64,000 nt of DNA from Clostridia bacterium (GTDB lineage: Bacteria; Bacillota; Clostridia; TANB77; CAG-508), in assembly GCA_017517685.1 (NCBI GenBank), contig JAFWYK010000003.1:68860-132859 (forward strand). The letters are read 5' to 3'. The translations under genes were made by a program, and so were the position numbers. A model generated the notes under the pieces. The model was not told the DNA's origin. It searched no databases and was given only the letters and a program-made list of their open reading frames with translations. Of the stretch, positions 41,160-54,052 are shown in pieces; the first letter of the stretch is position 1, and the number at the start of each line of letters is the position of its first letter.

Positions 41160-44063
41160 ATGAAAGAAGAAAAAAATCAAGAAGTTAAAACAACAAAAGA
41201 TGACGTTAAAAAAAGTAAAATTGCATTAAGAACAATAGTTGTTTTAATTGCTGTTGCGGTTTTTGCAATTGCATGTTTTGTTTCTTACAGAGCAACATAC
41301 TTAAATGTAATAAGTGTTGGACAAGAATATGAAACAATTTTTAATCAAAAATATGAAAATAAAATGAGAATATTTGCTATAGCAGCAATTTCAATTTATT
41401 TTTACATTTTAATTAATACAGGCTTTATTAAAAAAGGCCTTAAAAAATTCTTTGAAGAAGAGAAAAAAGAATTTCCAAAATTACCAGGAAAAAGTACAAG
41501 TTTAATACTTTCTTTAATTGGTGGTGTGGTAGCTACAATAATGTTAGCTGACAAATATGCAATTTTTGCAAATGCAGCTGAATTTGGACAAGTAGATCCA
41601 GTATTTGGAACAGCACTTGAATATTACATGTTTATAATTCCATTTGTGCAAGAATTATTAATGTATTTAATTGGAGTAATAATTGTTACAATTGCTTATG
41701 TAGCTCTTTACTATGTAATTACATTAAATTCATTTTTTGATGGCGTTGATGTAGAGACATTAAAGAAAAATACTTTTATTAAACAAGAAATGTTTTTAAT
41801 AATGGTATTAGCGATTGTACTTTGCGTATATGTGTTTGTAGGAGCTCAAAACATTTTAACTGGAAATATGCTTTCAATTGGAGAAGATATTGATATAGAT
41901 ATAATTGGTGCTGGTAGCGCTGATGTATTAATTAAAGTTTGGGGTTATAGATTATTTAGCGTAGTAATATTTATAGCTGTAGCTAAATTATTATCTAATG
42001 TTAAAAAACAAAACTTCAAAAAAGGTATGATGTCAATATTAATGGTACCAGCATATTTAGTTTGTTTATTTGTAGTTATTGTTGGATTTGAAACACTAAC
42101 AGTTACAAACAATGAATTTGATGCTGAAAAAGAATATATTGGTTACAATATCAAAAACACAAAAGAAGCATATGGAATTGATATTGAACAAAAAAATATT
42201 GACGATTACAATACAATAACACTTGATCAAGTAAACTCTAATCAAGAAGTAATAAATAATATACCAGTAATAAACGAAGATGTAACATTAACAACAGTTG
42301 GAGAACATCAAGAAAATAGTGTTTATTATAGTTATGATAGAACATCACTTGCTTCATATGAAGTAGATGGAAAAAATAAATTAATTTATTTAACACCACG
42401 TGAAATATTAACAGAGTCTGCAAAAAGCTATAAAAACAGAACATATATCTATACACATGGTTATTCAGTTGTAGCAAGTTCTGCAAACGATGGTGATGGA
42501 GATGGATATGCAGAATACATATTGTCAGATTACACATCTCATGACAGTAAATTAAATATTAAACAACCAAGAATTTACTTTGGTTTAGAAACAGATAATA
42601 TAATCGTTGTTAATAGTGATAACGGAAAAGAATATGATTATCCAGAAACACCTTCAGTATTTGCTGAAAATGTTTATGATGGTAAAGCTGGATTAGAACT
42701 TGATTTATTAGATAGAGTAGTTTTAGGATTAAGTCAAAATGATGTTAAACTTGCTACTTTAAAAACAACAGATGATACAAAAATAATCGCTAACAGAAAT
42801 GTAATTGAAAGAGCAAAACAAATTTTACCAGATGTATTATATGATGAAGAACCATATTTAGTAATTTCAAATGAAGGTAAACTTGTATGGGTATTAGATG
42901 GATACACAAGATCTAATGCATATCCATACTCACAAAGAACAACAATTGATATTAAAGGATATAAAGAAGAATTAAACTATATAAGAAATTCAGTTAAAGT
43001 TTTAATCGATGCTTATGATGGAACAACAACATTTTATATAACAGATAAATCAGATCCTATAATTATGACATATAGAAATATTTATCCTGATTTATTCTCG
43101 GAAGAAGAAATACCAGCAGATATAGCTGCACATTTCGTATATCCTAAATTCTTATATAATATTCAATCAAATATGATTGATACTTATCATGATATAAGTG
43201 AAGATACATTATATAGAGCTGATGATATTTGGCAAGTGTCTAAAAAATCATCAACAGGTTCAGTAACAGGTGTTGCTATGGAACCATACTATACAATGTT
43301 AAAAACAATTGATTGTGAGAAACCAGGACTTGGTTTAGTTGTAACATATAATAAATATGGAAAACAAAATATTTGCTCATATTTAGTTGGAACTGTTACA
43401 AATGGAAAACCAAAATTATCATTATATAAATTTAAATCAGAAAGTAATGTTGTAGGAATGATACAACTTAACAACCAAATAGAACAAGATGAGACTATTT
43501 CAAAAGAATTAGAAACATTAAATACAAGTGGAACAAAATTAATTAAAGATATGATAATAGTTCCAATTAATAAATCACTTCTTTATATTGAACCAGTATA
43601 TCAAGTGATGTTAAATGAAAGTGAAATACCAGTTCTTAAAAAAGTAATAGTAGCTTCAGGAAATACAGTTGCTATAGGAGATACTTTAGAAGCTGCGCTT
43701 GTAAACTTATTTAGTGATGCTAATTCAGTAGACTTAGAGTTTATTAATACAGATAATATTGATGCTTTAATAGATTCTGTAATTAGAGCAAACCAAAATT
43801 TAAATGAATCATTAAATGCAAATGATTTTGAAATGATTGGTAAAGATATCACAAGACTTCAAGCTGTAATTAATCAATTACAAGTAGTAAGAGAAAATGA
43901 ATTAGAACTTGAAAAACAACAAGAAAATGTTGAAGATGATTCTGATGATAATAAAAACAAAAATGTTGTAGGAAATGAAGTAACAAATACTTCATCAAAA
44001 GCAAGAATGCTTAATGTAACAAATTCAATATCAAATACAGCTACAACAAACTCAGTAAGATAA
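41160..44063 (+). CDS. UPF0182 family large membrane protein
   Basis: 967 residues, the usual size of UPF0182 (COG1615). Seven membrane helices lie within about residues 20-315, including 'LRTIVVLIAVAVFAIACFVS' and 'GGVVATIMLADKYAIFANAA'. A large extracytoplasmic domain follows (about 330-900) with the family's 'SDEYIGYNIKNTKEAYGID'-like start ('FDAEKEYIGYNIKNTKEAYG') and 'PRIYFGLETDNIIVVN'. The acidic C-terminus is disordered. Function is unknown in all bacteria. AAAGGATTTTG precedes the ATG. A palindrome lies between it and pgsA. Confidence 0.9.
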   Translation: MKEEKNQEVKTTKDDVKKSKIALRTIVVLIAVAVFAIACFVSYRATYLNVISVGQEYETIFNQKYENKMRIFAIAAISIYFYILINTGFIKKGLKKFFEEEKKEFPKLPGKSTSLILSLIGGVVATIMLADKYAIFANAAEFGQVDPVFGTALEYYMFIIPFVQELLMYLIGVIIVTIAYVALYYVITLNSFFDGVDVETLKKNTFIKQEMFLIMVLAIVLCVYVFVGAQNILTGNMLSIGEDIDIDIIGAGSADVLIKVWGYRLFSVVIFIAVAKLLSNVKKQNFKKGMMSILMVPAYLVCLFVVIVGFETLTVTNNEFDAEKEYIGYNIKNTKEAYGIDIEQKNIDDYNTITLDQVNSNQEVINNIPVINEDVTLTTVGEHQENSVYYSYDRTSLASYEVDGKNKLIYLTPREILTESAKSYKNRTYIYTHGYSVVASSANDGDGDGYAEYILSDYTSHDSKLNIKQPRIYFGLETDNIIVVNSDNGKEYDYPETPSVFAENVYDGKAGLELDLLDRVVLGLSQNDVKLATLKTTDDTKIIANRNVIERAKQILPDVLYDEEPYLVISNEGKLVWVLDGYTRSNAYPYSQRTTIDIKGYKEELNYIRNSVKVLIDAYDGTTTFYITDKSDPIIMTYRNIYPDLFSEEEIPADIAAHFVYPKFLYNIQSNMIDTYHDISEDTLYRADDIWQVSKKSSTGSVTGVAMEPYYTMLKTIDCEKPGLGLVVTYNKYGKQNICSYLVGTVTNGKPKLSLYKFKSESNVVGMIQLNNQIEQDETISKELETLNTSGTKLIKDMIIVPINKSLLYIEPVYQVMLNESEIPVLKKVIVASGNTVAIGDTLEAALVNLFSDANSVDLEFINTDNIDALIDSVIRANQNLNESLNANDFEMIGKDITRLQAVINQLQVVRENELELEKQQENVEDDSDDNKNKNVVGNEVTNTSSKARMLNVTNSISNTATTNSVR

Positions 44064-44069
44064 ATATGT

Positions 44070-44092
44070 GCTAGCTAGAAATTCTAGCTAGC
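44070..44092 (+). repeat. 23-base palindrome between the UPF0182 gene and pgsA
   Basis: GCTAGCTAGAA (44070-44080) and TTCTAGCTAGC (44082-44092) are perfect inverted copies around one base. There is no T run after it, so it is not an ordinary terminator; it could be an RNA processing structure or a protein binding site. Confidence 0.7.
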
Positions 44093-44122
44093 CACTAAGT
44101 ATAAATAAAAGGAGAAAATAAA

Positions 44123-46752
<2,630 letters not shown>

Positions 46753-46772
46753 ACGAGAAGGAGAAAAGAAAA

Positions 46773-47471
46773 ATGAAAGAAGAAACAAAAGAAAACAATT
46801 TCAAAATCCATGATGCTATTATTTCATGGGCATGCATATTCTGGGCAATTGTTTCAATTGCTTTAATGTGCTATTTCACAGGAATGGAACAAGTAACATT
46901 TTCAATCATGACATTTGGACAATTGTTCATCGTAATGGGATTAATCTCATTTGTTAGAAAACAAATCATAATGGGAGGAGTTTTCACAGTAACAGGACTT
47001 GGATGTATTATAATCCCAGCTATTAATGAATGGGGAGGATTATTTACAGCTAATGTAAAATCAGATAGTATATTCCCAGTATTACTTACAACAGCTATTA
47101 CAGTTATCGGTTTTGCAATGTTAATTGTACCTGGTGTGCTTGAAAATATGGCTGAAAGAAGATGTAAAACAAAAGTTAAAGCAGAATGTGTTGATCTAAA
47201 ATCAGTAACTTTATCAAATGGAAATGTAGCATATGCACCAGTATATAGCTATACAGTTGATGGAAAAGTTTATTCTACATGTACAGAAAAATACAAAGTT
47301 AATTCAGTACCAACAGTTGGTTCAAGAATTGAATTTTGTGTAAATGCAAAAAAACCAGAAGATGTATATATCCCTGCAAGTAAAGCATCAAAAATGCTTA
47401 TATACATATTTGGTATGTCATTCTTATTAGCAGGATTAGGAATGTTAATTACTGTTTTAGGTGCAATATAA
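46773..47471 (+). CDS. DUF3592-like membrane protein
   Basis: 232 residues with about five membrane segments: four in the first 125 residues and one at the end. In between, an external beta domain contains 'VKAECVDLKSVTLSNGNVAYA', 'YSYTVDGKVYSTC' and 'VGSRIEFCVNAKKPEDVYIP', the strand order of DUF3592 (a small OB-like fold in membrane proteins). Function unknown. AGAAGGAGAAAAG is the ribosome binding site. It lies between ligA and ruvB with short gaps, so it is probably in one transcript with them. Confidence 0.75.
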   Translation: MKEETKENNFKIHDAIISWACIFWAIVSIALMCYFTGMEQVTFSIMTFGQLFIVMGLISFVRKQIIMGGVFTVTGLGCIIIPAINEWGGLFTANVKSDSIFPVLLTTAITVIGFAMLIVPGVLENMAERRCKTKVKAECVDLKSVTLSNGNVAYAPVYSYTVDGKVYSTCTEKYKVNSVPTVGSRIEFCVNAKKPEDVYIPASKASKMLIYIFGMSFLLAGLGMLITVLGAI

Positions 47472-47494
47472 TAATTGCTTGAAAGGAAATAGAC

Positions 47495-47734
47495 GTGAAC
47501 GAGAATTATACATTTGAGATGTTTTGGGAAGATTTAGATAATGGCTACAAAATATATTATACATATATGAATTGTAGATATTTAATATATAAACTAACAA
47601 AAAATTGTTATAAAAATGAGCTTATTACTGCTCCTGAAAAATGTCCACATCAAAAAAATGCGATTTTTACATTAAAAAGAGTTAAAGAAATATTCCCATT
47701 TATGGAAGAAATGGAATATGACACAGGGCTATAA
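47495..47734 (+). CDS. Small protein of unknown function upstream of ruvB
   Basis: 79 residues from GTG 47495 with GAAAGGAAA upstream. It is rich in Tyr and Cys ('[20 protein letters not shown]', '[17 protein letters not shown]'), has no membrane segment, and ends 19 bases before the ruvB start, whose ribosome binding site follows its stop. I do not recognise it; similar small proteins with a 'F.ff.d...G..i.f.y....' start are frequent in clostridia. Real because of its tight spacing and ribosome binding site. Confidence 0.65.
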   Translation: MNENYTFEMFWEDLDNGYKIYYTYMNCRYLIYKLTKNCYKNELITAPEKCPHQKNAIFTLKRVKEIFPFMEEMEYDTGL

Positions 47735-47753
47735 AAAATTGTTTGGAGGAAAG

Positions 47754-48755
47754 ATGGACGAGAATTTATTAATTCCAAAGGTTCATGATATTGATGAAGA
47801 AATGACAGAAGTATCATTGAGACCTAAGTTATTAAAAGATTACATAGGACAAACAAAAGTAAAAGAAAGTATGAAAATATATATAGAAGCTGCGAAAAAA
47901 AGAGGTGAAGCTCTTGATCACGTGCTTCTATATGGACCTCCAGGTTTAGGAAAGACTACACTTTCAAACATTATTGCAAATGAATTAGGATCTAATATTA
48001 AGATTACTTCAGGACCTGCAATTGAAAGACCTGGTGATTTGGCTGCTTTACTTACAAATCTTCAAGAGAATGACGTTTTATTTATTGATGAAATTCATAG
48101 AATGAATAAAAGTATTGAAGAAATATTGTATCCAGCATTAGAAGATTTCTGCTTAGATATAATTATTGGAAAAGGTCCTACAGCAAAATCTATAAGACTA
48201 GATTTACCTAAATTTACTTTGGTTGGTGCAACAACAAGAGTTGGTTCTTTATCAACACCACTTAGAGATAGATTTGGAATAGTATCTAAACTAGAATTAT
48301 ATTCAGAGAAAGATTTATCAACTATAGTTGAAAGATCAAGTATGATTTTGGGAATTGATATAGATAAAGAATCTGCTTTAGAGATTGCAAAAAGATCACG
48401 TGGAACTCCAAGAATTGCAAATAGATTATTAAAAAGAGTCAGAGATTATGCTGCCGTACTTGGTAATGGTGAACTATCTTTAGAAATAACAAAAATGGCT
48501 CTTGATAGACTTGATATTGATGATTTAGGTCTTGATAATACAGATAGAAAAATTTTGGAAACAATAATTTATAAATATTCAGGAAAAGCAGTAGGTGTAG
48601 AAACATTAGCTGCAACAATTAATGAAGAAGTTGAAACAATCGAGGATGTATATGAACCATATTTAATGCAAATTGGCTTCTTGGCAAGAACACCAAGAGG
48701 AAGAGTTGTAACACCAAGTGGATATGAACACTTAGGTATTAAATATGAGGGATAA
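47754..48755 (+). CDS. ruvB: Holliday junction branch migration helicase RuvB
   Basis: 333 residues from ATG 47754, with TTGGAGGAAAG in front; an in-frame ATG at 47718 lies within the preceding gene. '[12 protein letters not shown]' is the N-terminal RuvB signature; AAA+ motifs are Walker A '[14 protein letters not shown]', Walker B '[11 protein letters not shown]', sensor 1 '[11 protein letters not shown]' and the arginine finger '[10 protein letters not shown]'. The C-terminal winged helix ends '[20 protein letters not shown]'. It drives branch migration with RuvA, which is not adjacent here as it is in many bacteria. Confidence 0.97.
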   Translation: MDENLLIPKVHDIDEEMTEVSLRPKLLKDYIGQTKVKESMKIYIEAAKKRGEALDHVLLYGPPGLGKTTLSNIIANELGSNIKITSGPAIERPGDLAALLTNLQENDVLFIDEIHRMNKSIEEILYPALEDFCLDIIIGKGPTAKSIRLDLPKFTLVGATTRVGSLSTPLRDRFGIVSKLELYSEKDLSTIVERSSMILGIDIDKESALEIAKRSRGTPRIANRLLKRVRDYAAVLGNGELSLEITKMALDRLDIDDLGLDNTDRKILETIIYKYSGKAVGVETLAATINEEVETIEDVYEPYLMQIGFLARTPRGRVVTPSGYEHLGIKYEG

Positions 48756-48770
48756 TAAGAGGAAAAAGTT

Positions 48771-50393
48771 ATGAAGCAACTAATAAAAAAAGAAAATGTT
48801 AAAGATTTCTTTAAAGTTAAATTAGTGAACTTTTTAAAAGAACATGGTATGTTTATTTTGTTTTCACTAATTATTCTTTGGGTAAGTTTATTATTAATTC
48901 AAATGGCCGATAATTATTTAATACATGATTATAGTTATGAAAAGCCAACAGAATTATTAATAGCATTATTTAATAGTAATTTTGCAAAAATTGCTACCAC
49001 AGGAACAAGTTTACTTATTTTGATTAATATGATTATTCTTATTATAATAAATAAGAAGGAATTAGATTTTTCAAAAATATTTTTAATGATTGTAATACCA
49101 CTTGGACTAATACACGTGTTTTTAAGTCCACTTGGAAGAGTTCCAGATGAAATATATCATTCAAGAAGAGCTTATGAAGTATCTCTTGGATATTTAATAA
49201 CAGATCTTGATTTTAGCAAAGATCCACATGAAATGGGAAGAATGTTACCACAAGATTTAAGAGTTGTTGAAAAAACTAATATTAGTTATCAAACAATGCA
49301 AGAAAGAATTGCATATGTTGAAGAAGTATATAGTGGAACTCAAGACTTTATGACATTCCCATATGTTGCGGTATATACATTTGTATCATATGTACCACAA
49401 GCTATTGGAATGGGATTAACTAGAATATTTACTGATAATATTTTAGTTCAGCTATATGCTGGTAGAATTGTGAATTTGGCTTTTTATATATCAATTGTAT
49501 ATTTTGCAATTAAAAAGTTACCATTTAAAAAATTAGCAGTTTTAATGATTGCGCTTCTTCCGATAGGACTTCAACAAGCAGCATCATTATCGCCAGATGC
49601 ATTAACAAATTCACTTTCAATATATTTTGTTTCTTTTGTTCTAAGCTTAATATATAAAGAAGAAAAATTAACAAGAAAAGATTATATTATGCTTGCGATT
49701 ACATCTATATTAGTCGCAATAATTAAGATTATATATTTACCACTTTGTGCTTTAATTTTCTTAATACCAGATAAGAATTTTGATAGTAAGAAAAAGAAAT
49801 GGATAATATTAATTGCAATATTTATAGTTTCAGTAGTACTTAATTTAGCTTGGCTTAAATTTGCAAATTCAAGATATCCACAAGCATATGAGGGGGCAAA
49901 TCAAAAACAACAAATAGCATTTATTTTAGAAGATCCATACAGATATATTCAAACATGTTTTAGAGATTTACATATGAGAATTGATTATTACGTGCTTGGA
50001 CTTGTTGGAAGAGATCTTTCTCATATTGATATAGATATGTCTTATATAATGGTGTTTGCACTACTTTCATTGTTGATATTTGCTTTTGTAGTAGATGATA
50101 ATGAAAAAATAAAACCAAACTTTATTATAAAAGGATATTTTTTCTTGATATTCTTAGCAATAGTTGCACTTTTGTATACAAGTGAATACTTAACATGGAA
50201 TGCAGTAGGAAATTATTGGGTAAATGGAATACAACCAAGATATTTTATACCAATGCTTTTATTAATAGCAGTTGTATGTAATATTAATAATATTAAGTTT
50301 GAAAAGAAATTAGATTATAGATACATATTTATGACTGTAATAACTGCAAATTTACATGCTATTGTAACAATGTTTAATATATTTATGAAATAA
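48771..50393 (+). CDS. DUF2142-type membrane protein (GT-C-like)
   Basis: 540 residues with about 11-12 membrane helices. After the third helix the sequence 'FLSPLGRVPDEIYHSRRAYEV' carries the P-x-DE-x2-H motif that defines DUF2142 and matches the catalytic acidic loop of GT-C glycosyltransferases. 'LLPIGLQQAASLSPDALTNS' is the second conserved family segment (Q-x3-S-x-D). Probably transfers a sugar from a polyprenyl carrier to a wall or capsule polymer. AGAGGAAAAAG precedes the ATG; the FAD oxidoreductase gene follows 23 bases on. Confidence 0.78.
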   Translation: MKQLIKKENVKDFFKVKLVNFLKEHGMFILFSLIILWVSLLLIQMADNYLIHDYSYEKPTELLIALFNSNFAKIATTGTSLLILINMIILIIINKKELDFSKIFLMIVIPLGLIHVFLSPLGRVPDEIYHSRRAYEVSLGYLITDLDFSKDPHEMGRMLPQDLRVVEKTNISYQTMQERIAYVEEVYSGTQDFMTFPYVAVYTFVSYVPQAIGMGLTRIFTDNILVQLYAGRIVNLAFYISIVYFAIKKLPFKKLAVLMIALLPIGLQQAASLSPDALTNSLSIYFVSFVLSLIYKEEKLTRKDYIMLAITSILVAIIKIIYLPLCALIFLIPDKNFDSKKKKWIILIAIFIVSVVLNLAWLKFANSRYPQAYEGANQKQQIAFILEDPYRYIQTCFRDLHMRIDYYVLGLVGRDLSHIDIDMSYIMVFALLSLLIFAFVVDDNEKIKPNFIIKGYFFLIFLAIVALLYTSEYLTWNAVGNYWVNGIQPRYFIPMLLLIAVVCNINNIKFEKKLDYRYIFMTVITANLHAIVTMFNIFMK

Positions 50394-50416
50394 TTTTTAG
50401 GAGGATTATTTAGAAA

Positions 50417-52009
50417 ATGAAAAAAGTAATTATTATAGGAGCTGGACCAGCGGGTTTAACAGCAGGTTATGAGCTTTTAAATGGAGAAGAAGGAAAAGAC
50501 TATGAAGTTGTTATTCTTGAAGAAACACAAGAGATAGGTGGTATCTCAAGAACAGTTAGATATAACGGAAATAGAATGGATATTGGTGGACATAGATTCT
50601 TTTCTAAAGATAAAAGAGTAATGGATTTTTGGGAGAACTTAATGCCAATCCAAGGTGAAAACTCTTTTGATGATGAAAAATTAGGAAGAGTAAAACCTTT
50701 AGTTGAAGGTGGACCAAATCCTGAAAAAGAAGATAGAGTAATGCTTGTTAGAACAAGAGTATCAAGAATTTATTATTTAAAGAAATTCTTTGATTATCCT
50801 ATTAGTTTAAAATTACAAACATTTACTAATATGGGATTAATCAGAACAATGAAATCAGGATTTAGTTATATTAAAGCTAAATTCTTCAAAAAACCAGATG
50901 ATTCTCTAGAAAATTTCTATATAAATCGTTTTGGTAAAACATTATATAGCATGTTCTTTGAAAAATATACTGAAAAATTATGGGGAAGACATCCAAGAGA
51001 AATCTCTGCTGATTGGGGAGCTCAAAGGGTAAAAGGTCTATCAATAACAGCAGTTATTAAAGACGCATTCTCTAAAGTATTTGGTGGAAAAAATAAAAAA
51101 TCAAAAGAAACTTCTTTAATTGAAGAATTCTGGTATCCAAAATATGGACCAGGTCAATTATGGGAAACATTAGCTGATGAATTCCAAAATAAAGGTGGAA
51201 AATTATTAAAAGGATATTCAGTTAAAAAAATAAATGTTGAGAAAAACAAAGTTAAAAGTGTTGTTTGTGAAGTAAATGGAACAGAAGTTATTTTAGAAGG
51301 AGATATCTTCATTTCAACTATGCCAGTAAAAGATTTAGTAAATGGATTTACTGGACAAAAAGTTCCAAAAGAGATTTCAGACATTGCTAAAGGACTTCCA
51401 TATGTTGATTTCCAAACAGTTGGTGTTTTAGTAAATAAAATGAAATTACAAAATAAAACAAAAATGAAAACACTTGGAAATATAGTTCCTGATTGTTGGA
51501 TTTATGTACAAGAACCACAAGTAAAAATGTTAAGACTTCAAATATTCAATAACTGGTCTCCATATTTAGTAAAAGATGCAGAAAATACTGTATGGATTGG
51601 TCTTGAGTATACATGCCAAGAAGGAGATAAATTCTGGAATATGGATGATAAAGAATTCTCAGAATTTGCAATTGATGAACTTGCTAGCATGAATATTATT
51701 GATAAAGAAGATGTAATTGATTTCCATAGAGAAAGAGTTAAAAAAGCTTATCCAGCATATTTTGATACTTATGAACATATGGATCAATTAGTTGAATACT
51801 TAGATAAAATTGGAAACCTTTATTGTATCGGTAGAAATGGACAACACAGATACAATAACATGGATCATTCTATGGCTACAGCTTTTGAAGCAGTTTCAAA
51901 TATTAAAACAGGAAAAACAACAAAAGAGAATATTTGGAATGTTAATACTGAACAAGAATATCATGAAACAAAATCTGATGAAGCTGAAGTTAAAAACGCA
52001 GCAAATTAG
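50417..52009 (+). CDS. FAD-dependent oxidoreductase, protoporphyrinogen-oxidase/UDP-galactopyranose-mutase-like
   Basis: 530 residues. The N-terminal FAD loop is '[18 protein letters not shown]' (GxGxxG), then '[20 protein letters not shown]' as in flavin amine oxidase-fold proteins annotated NAD(P)/FAD-dependent oxidoreductase. The middle has '[21 protein letters not shown]', typical of a group found next to polysaccharide glycosyltransferases and resembling UDP-galactopyranose mutases. The FAD-closing motif near the end is '[20 protein letters not shown]'. The lysine/acid tail is disordered. Context between two GT-C-like membrane proteins suggests sugar nucleotide or lipid-sugar chemistry, not haem synthesis; the substrate is uncertain. 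Confidence 0.82.
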   Translation: MKKVIIIGAGPAGLTAGYELLNGEEGKDYEVVILEETQEIGGISRTVRYNGNRMDIGGHRFFSKDKRVMDFWENLMPIQGENSFDDEKLGRVKPLVEGGPNPEKEDRVMLVRTRVSRIYYLKKFFDYPISLKLQTFTNMGLIRTMKSGFSYIKAKFFKKPDDSLENFYINRFGKTLYSMFFEKYTEKLWGRHPREISADWGAQRVKGLSITAVIKDAFSKVFGGKNKKSKETSLIEEFWYPKYGPGQLWETLADEFQNKGGKLLKGYSVKKINVEKNKVKSVVCEVNGTEVILEGDIFISTMPVKDLVNGFTGQKVPKEISDIAKGLPYVDFQTVGVLVNKMKLQNKTKMKTLGNIVPDCWIYVQEPQVKMLRLQIFNNWSPYLVKDAENTVWIGLEYTCQEGDKFWNMDDKEFSEFAIDELASMNIIDKEDVIDFHRERVKKAYPAYFDTYEHMDQLVEYLDKIGNLYCIGRNGQHRYNNMDHSMATAFEAVSNIKTGKTTKENIWNVNTEQEYHETKSDEAEVKNAAN

Positions 52010-52017
52010 TAATTCAA

Positions 52018-52052
52018 TATAGGCTGCAGAAAATGCAGCCTATAAATTTTTA
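52018..52052 (+). terminator. Intrinsic terminator
   Basis: TATAGGCTGCA (52018-52028) pairs with TGCAGCCTATA (52034-52044), 11 bp, loop GAAAA, followed by AATTTTTA. Confidence 0.85.
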
Positions 52053-52066
52053 TTACAAAAGGTAAA

Positions 52067-54040
52067 ATGAAAATGAAAAAATATTCGAAGATAATACTTT
52101 TCCTATTAGCAGTTATTTTGGCTGAAGTATTTATATTTAATATAACATCATTTAGATTGTTATTTGGTAATTATGAAAGAATAGAATATTCAAAAGCTGA
52201 TTTAGAAAAGTATAAAATTGATGATTACACATATGAAATAAAAGATATAAATAAAGAAGTTGGTACTGTTAAATTTGAAGTAAGTGATGATATACCATCG
52301 TTTAATTATTCATGGTCTTATTCAGATGCAACAAGCGAGTATTTTATGGATCTTCCATTAAAATACTATGTATCTGGTGAAGAAAGAACACAATATATGC
52401 CAGTATATTTGTCTGGAGAAACAAATTCATTAAAATTTAAATATTCTGAGATTAATAATATTGAAAAAATTGTGATTAATGAAAATATTCCTATTAAATT
52501 TAATTTTATGAGAGTAGGATTGGTTATTTTTATTGCTTATACTTTATATGCAGTTAAAAATTATAAGATATTTAGTATTGATTATGATAGAAAAAATGGA
52601 AAGCAAGAATTCGTTTTAATTTTTGTGCTTTTTGTTGCTTTAGTTATATTGGGATGGATTAATACTAATTCAATGAATGAATTAGATGGAAATATCTATG
52701 GAATAGATTTTGTTGATGCAATAATGAATAATCAACTTTATTTAGAGCAAGAACCAACAGACAAATTATTAAAAGTTAATGATCCATATGATCCAATTGA
52801 AAGAGCAGAGGAAGGCGTTATTAGAGGTGAAGATTATATATGGGATTTAGCATATTATAATGGACATCACTATGTATACTTTGGAATATTACCATTGCTT
52901 TTGACATTTTTACCATACCATATAATAACAGGTTCATATTTAGATATGTTTGTTGTTATATTTATTTTCTCGGTAATTGTGCTTGTATTATTAAAAGAAA
53001 TTATCTGCAAAATATTTGCTATCTTCTTTGAAAATGTTCCTTTTAAAGTCGTGTTCTATTCTTTAATAATGTTATTTGCAGGATCATTTATTTGGTATGC
53101 AAATGGAATGAGTAGAGTGTATGAACTAGCTATAATTTCTGGACTATGTTTTGTGCTTTTAGGAATTAATTTTATATTAAATTCAATTCAAACAGAAAAA
53201 AGAAAATATGCTAATATCTTTTTTGGATCTTTATGCTTAGCACTTTCTGTAGCATGTAGACCAACTGATCTTTTAGCATCATTATTGATAGTACCATATC
53301 TTTTAAATTTATTAATTATAAATGTTAAGAATTTTAAAACAGATAAAAAGTCTTTATTTAAATTAATATTAGCAGTAGCAATTCCATACTTAACAGTAGG
53401 AATTATGCTTATGTGGTATAACTATATTAGATTTGGCAATGTGTTTGATTTTGGGGCAGGTTATCAATTAACTATTAATAATATGAATAAGCTTGAAAAT
53501 AGATTTTCAGCAGGATTACATGGAATAATAATAAACTTATTTAGTATACCAACATTTACTACAGAATTTCCATTTATGGGGCATCATAATAATTTGCTTG
53601 CTTACTATGGTAATTATTATATTGAAAATATGATTGGTGGAGTATTTATACTTGTTCCAATCTGTATGATGAACTTTTTTGTATTTAAATCATTTAAAAA
53701 TTATAAAGATTTAAAACTTAAAATATTAATAAGCACTATGTTAATTGTTGGAACAATAAGTGCATTTTTAAGTGCTGTTATGGCTGGAAGTAATCAAAGA
53801 TATGTAATTGATTATGCGTGGCTTTATATAATATCTGGAATTTTAATATTTACAATATTATTTAAGAAATTAAAAACAGATGAAGGAAGAAAAATTTTCT
53901 TAAAAATATTAGCTGTTATTACTGTTGTTACATTACTTCTTGGAATTGTTTCAGGAATAATAACAGAACATGATTATTTCTTCTTCTTCTCTAAAGAAGA
54001 ATTCTTTAAAACAAGATATATGATATGTTTCTGGGAATAG
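52067..54040 (+). CDS. Large polytopic membrane protein, GT-C-like
   Basis: 657 residues (ATG 52067, or 52073 with better spacing to AAAAGG). One membrane segment, a beta-rich external region (about 30-145), then about 10 helices. After the third helix the external loop reads 'VDAIMNNQLYLEQEPTDKLL', then 'YIWDLAYYNGHHYVYFGILP', a common arrangement in uncharacterised Bacillota glycosyltransferase-like proteins. 'VACRPTDLLASLLIVPYL' (R-P-x-D) is the usual interior helix start in such proteins. A role in glycan or teichoic-acid-like decoration is inferred. The QueH fusion gene follows 12 bases later. Confidence 0.6.
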   Translation: MKMKKYSKIILFLLAVILAEVFIFNITSFRLLFGNYERIEYSKADLEKYKIDDYTYEIKDINKEVGTVKFEVSDDIPSFNYSWSYSDATSEYFMDLPLKYYVSGEERTQYMPVYLSGETNSLKFKYSEINNIEKIVINENIPIKFNFMRVGLVIFIAYTLYAVKNYKIFSIDYDRKNGKQEFVLIFVLFVALVILGWINTNSMNELDGNIYGIDFVDAIMNNQLYLEQEPTDKLLKVNDPYDPIERAEEGVIRGEDYIWDLAYYNGHHYVYFGILPLLLTFLPYHIITGSYLDMFVVIFIFSVIVLVLLKEIICKIFAIFFENVPFKVVFYSLIMLFAGSFIWYANGMSRVYELAIISGLCFVLLGINFILNSIQTEKRKYANIFFGSLCLALSVACRPTDLLASLLIVPYLLNLLIINVKNFKTDKKSLFKLILAVAIPYLTVGIMLMWYNYIRFGNVFDFGAGYQLTINNMNKLENRFSAGLHGIIINLFSIPTFTTEFPFMGHHNNLLAYYGNYYIENMIGGVFILVPICMMNFFVFKSFKNYKDLKLKILISTMLIVGTISAFLSAVMAGSNQRYVIDYAWLYIISGILIFTILFKKLKTDEGRKIFLKILAVITVVTLLLGIVSGIITEHDYFFFFSKEEFFKTRYMICFWE

Positions 54041-54052
54041 GAGATAAAAGTA

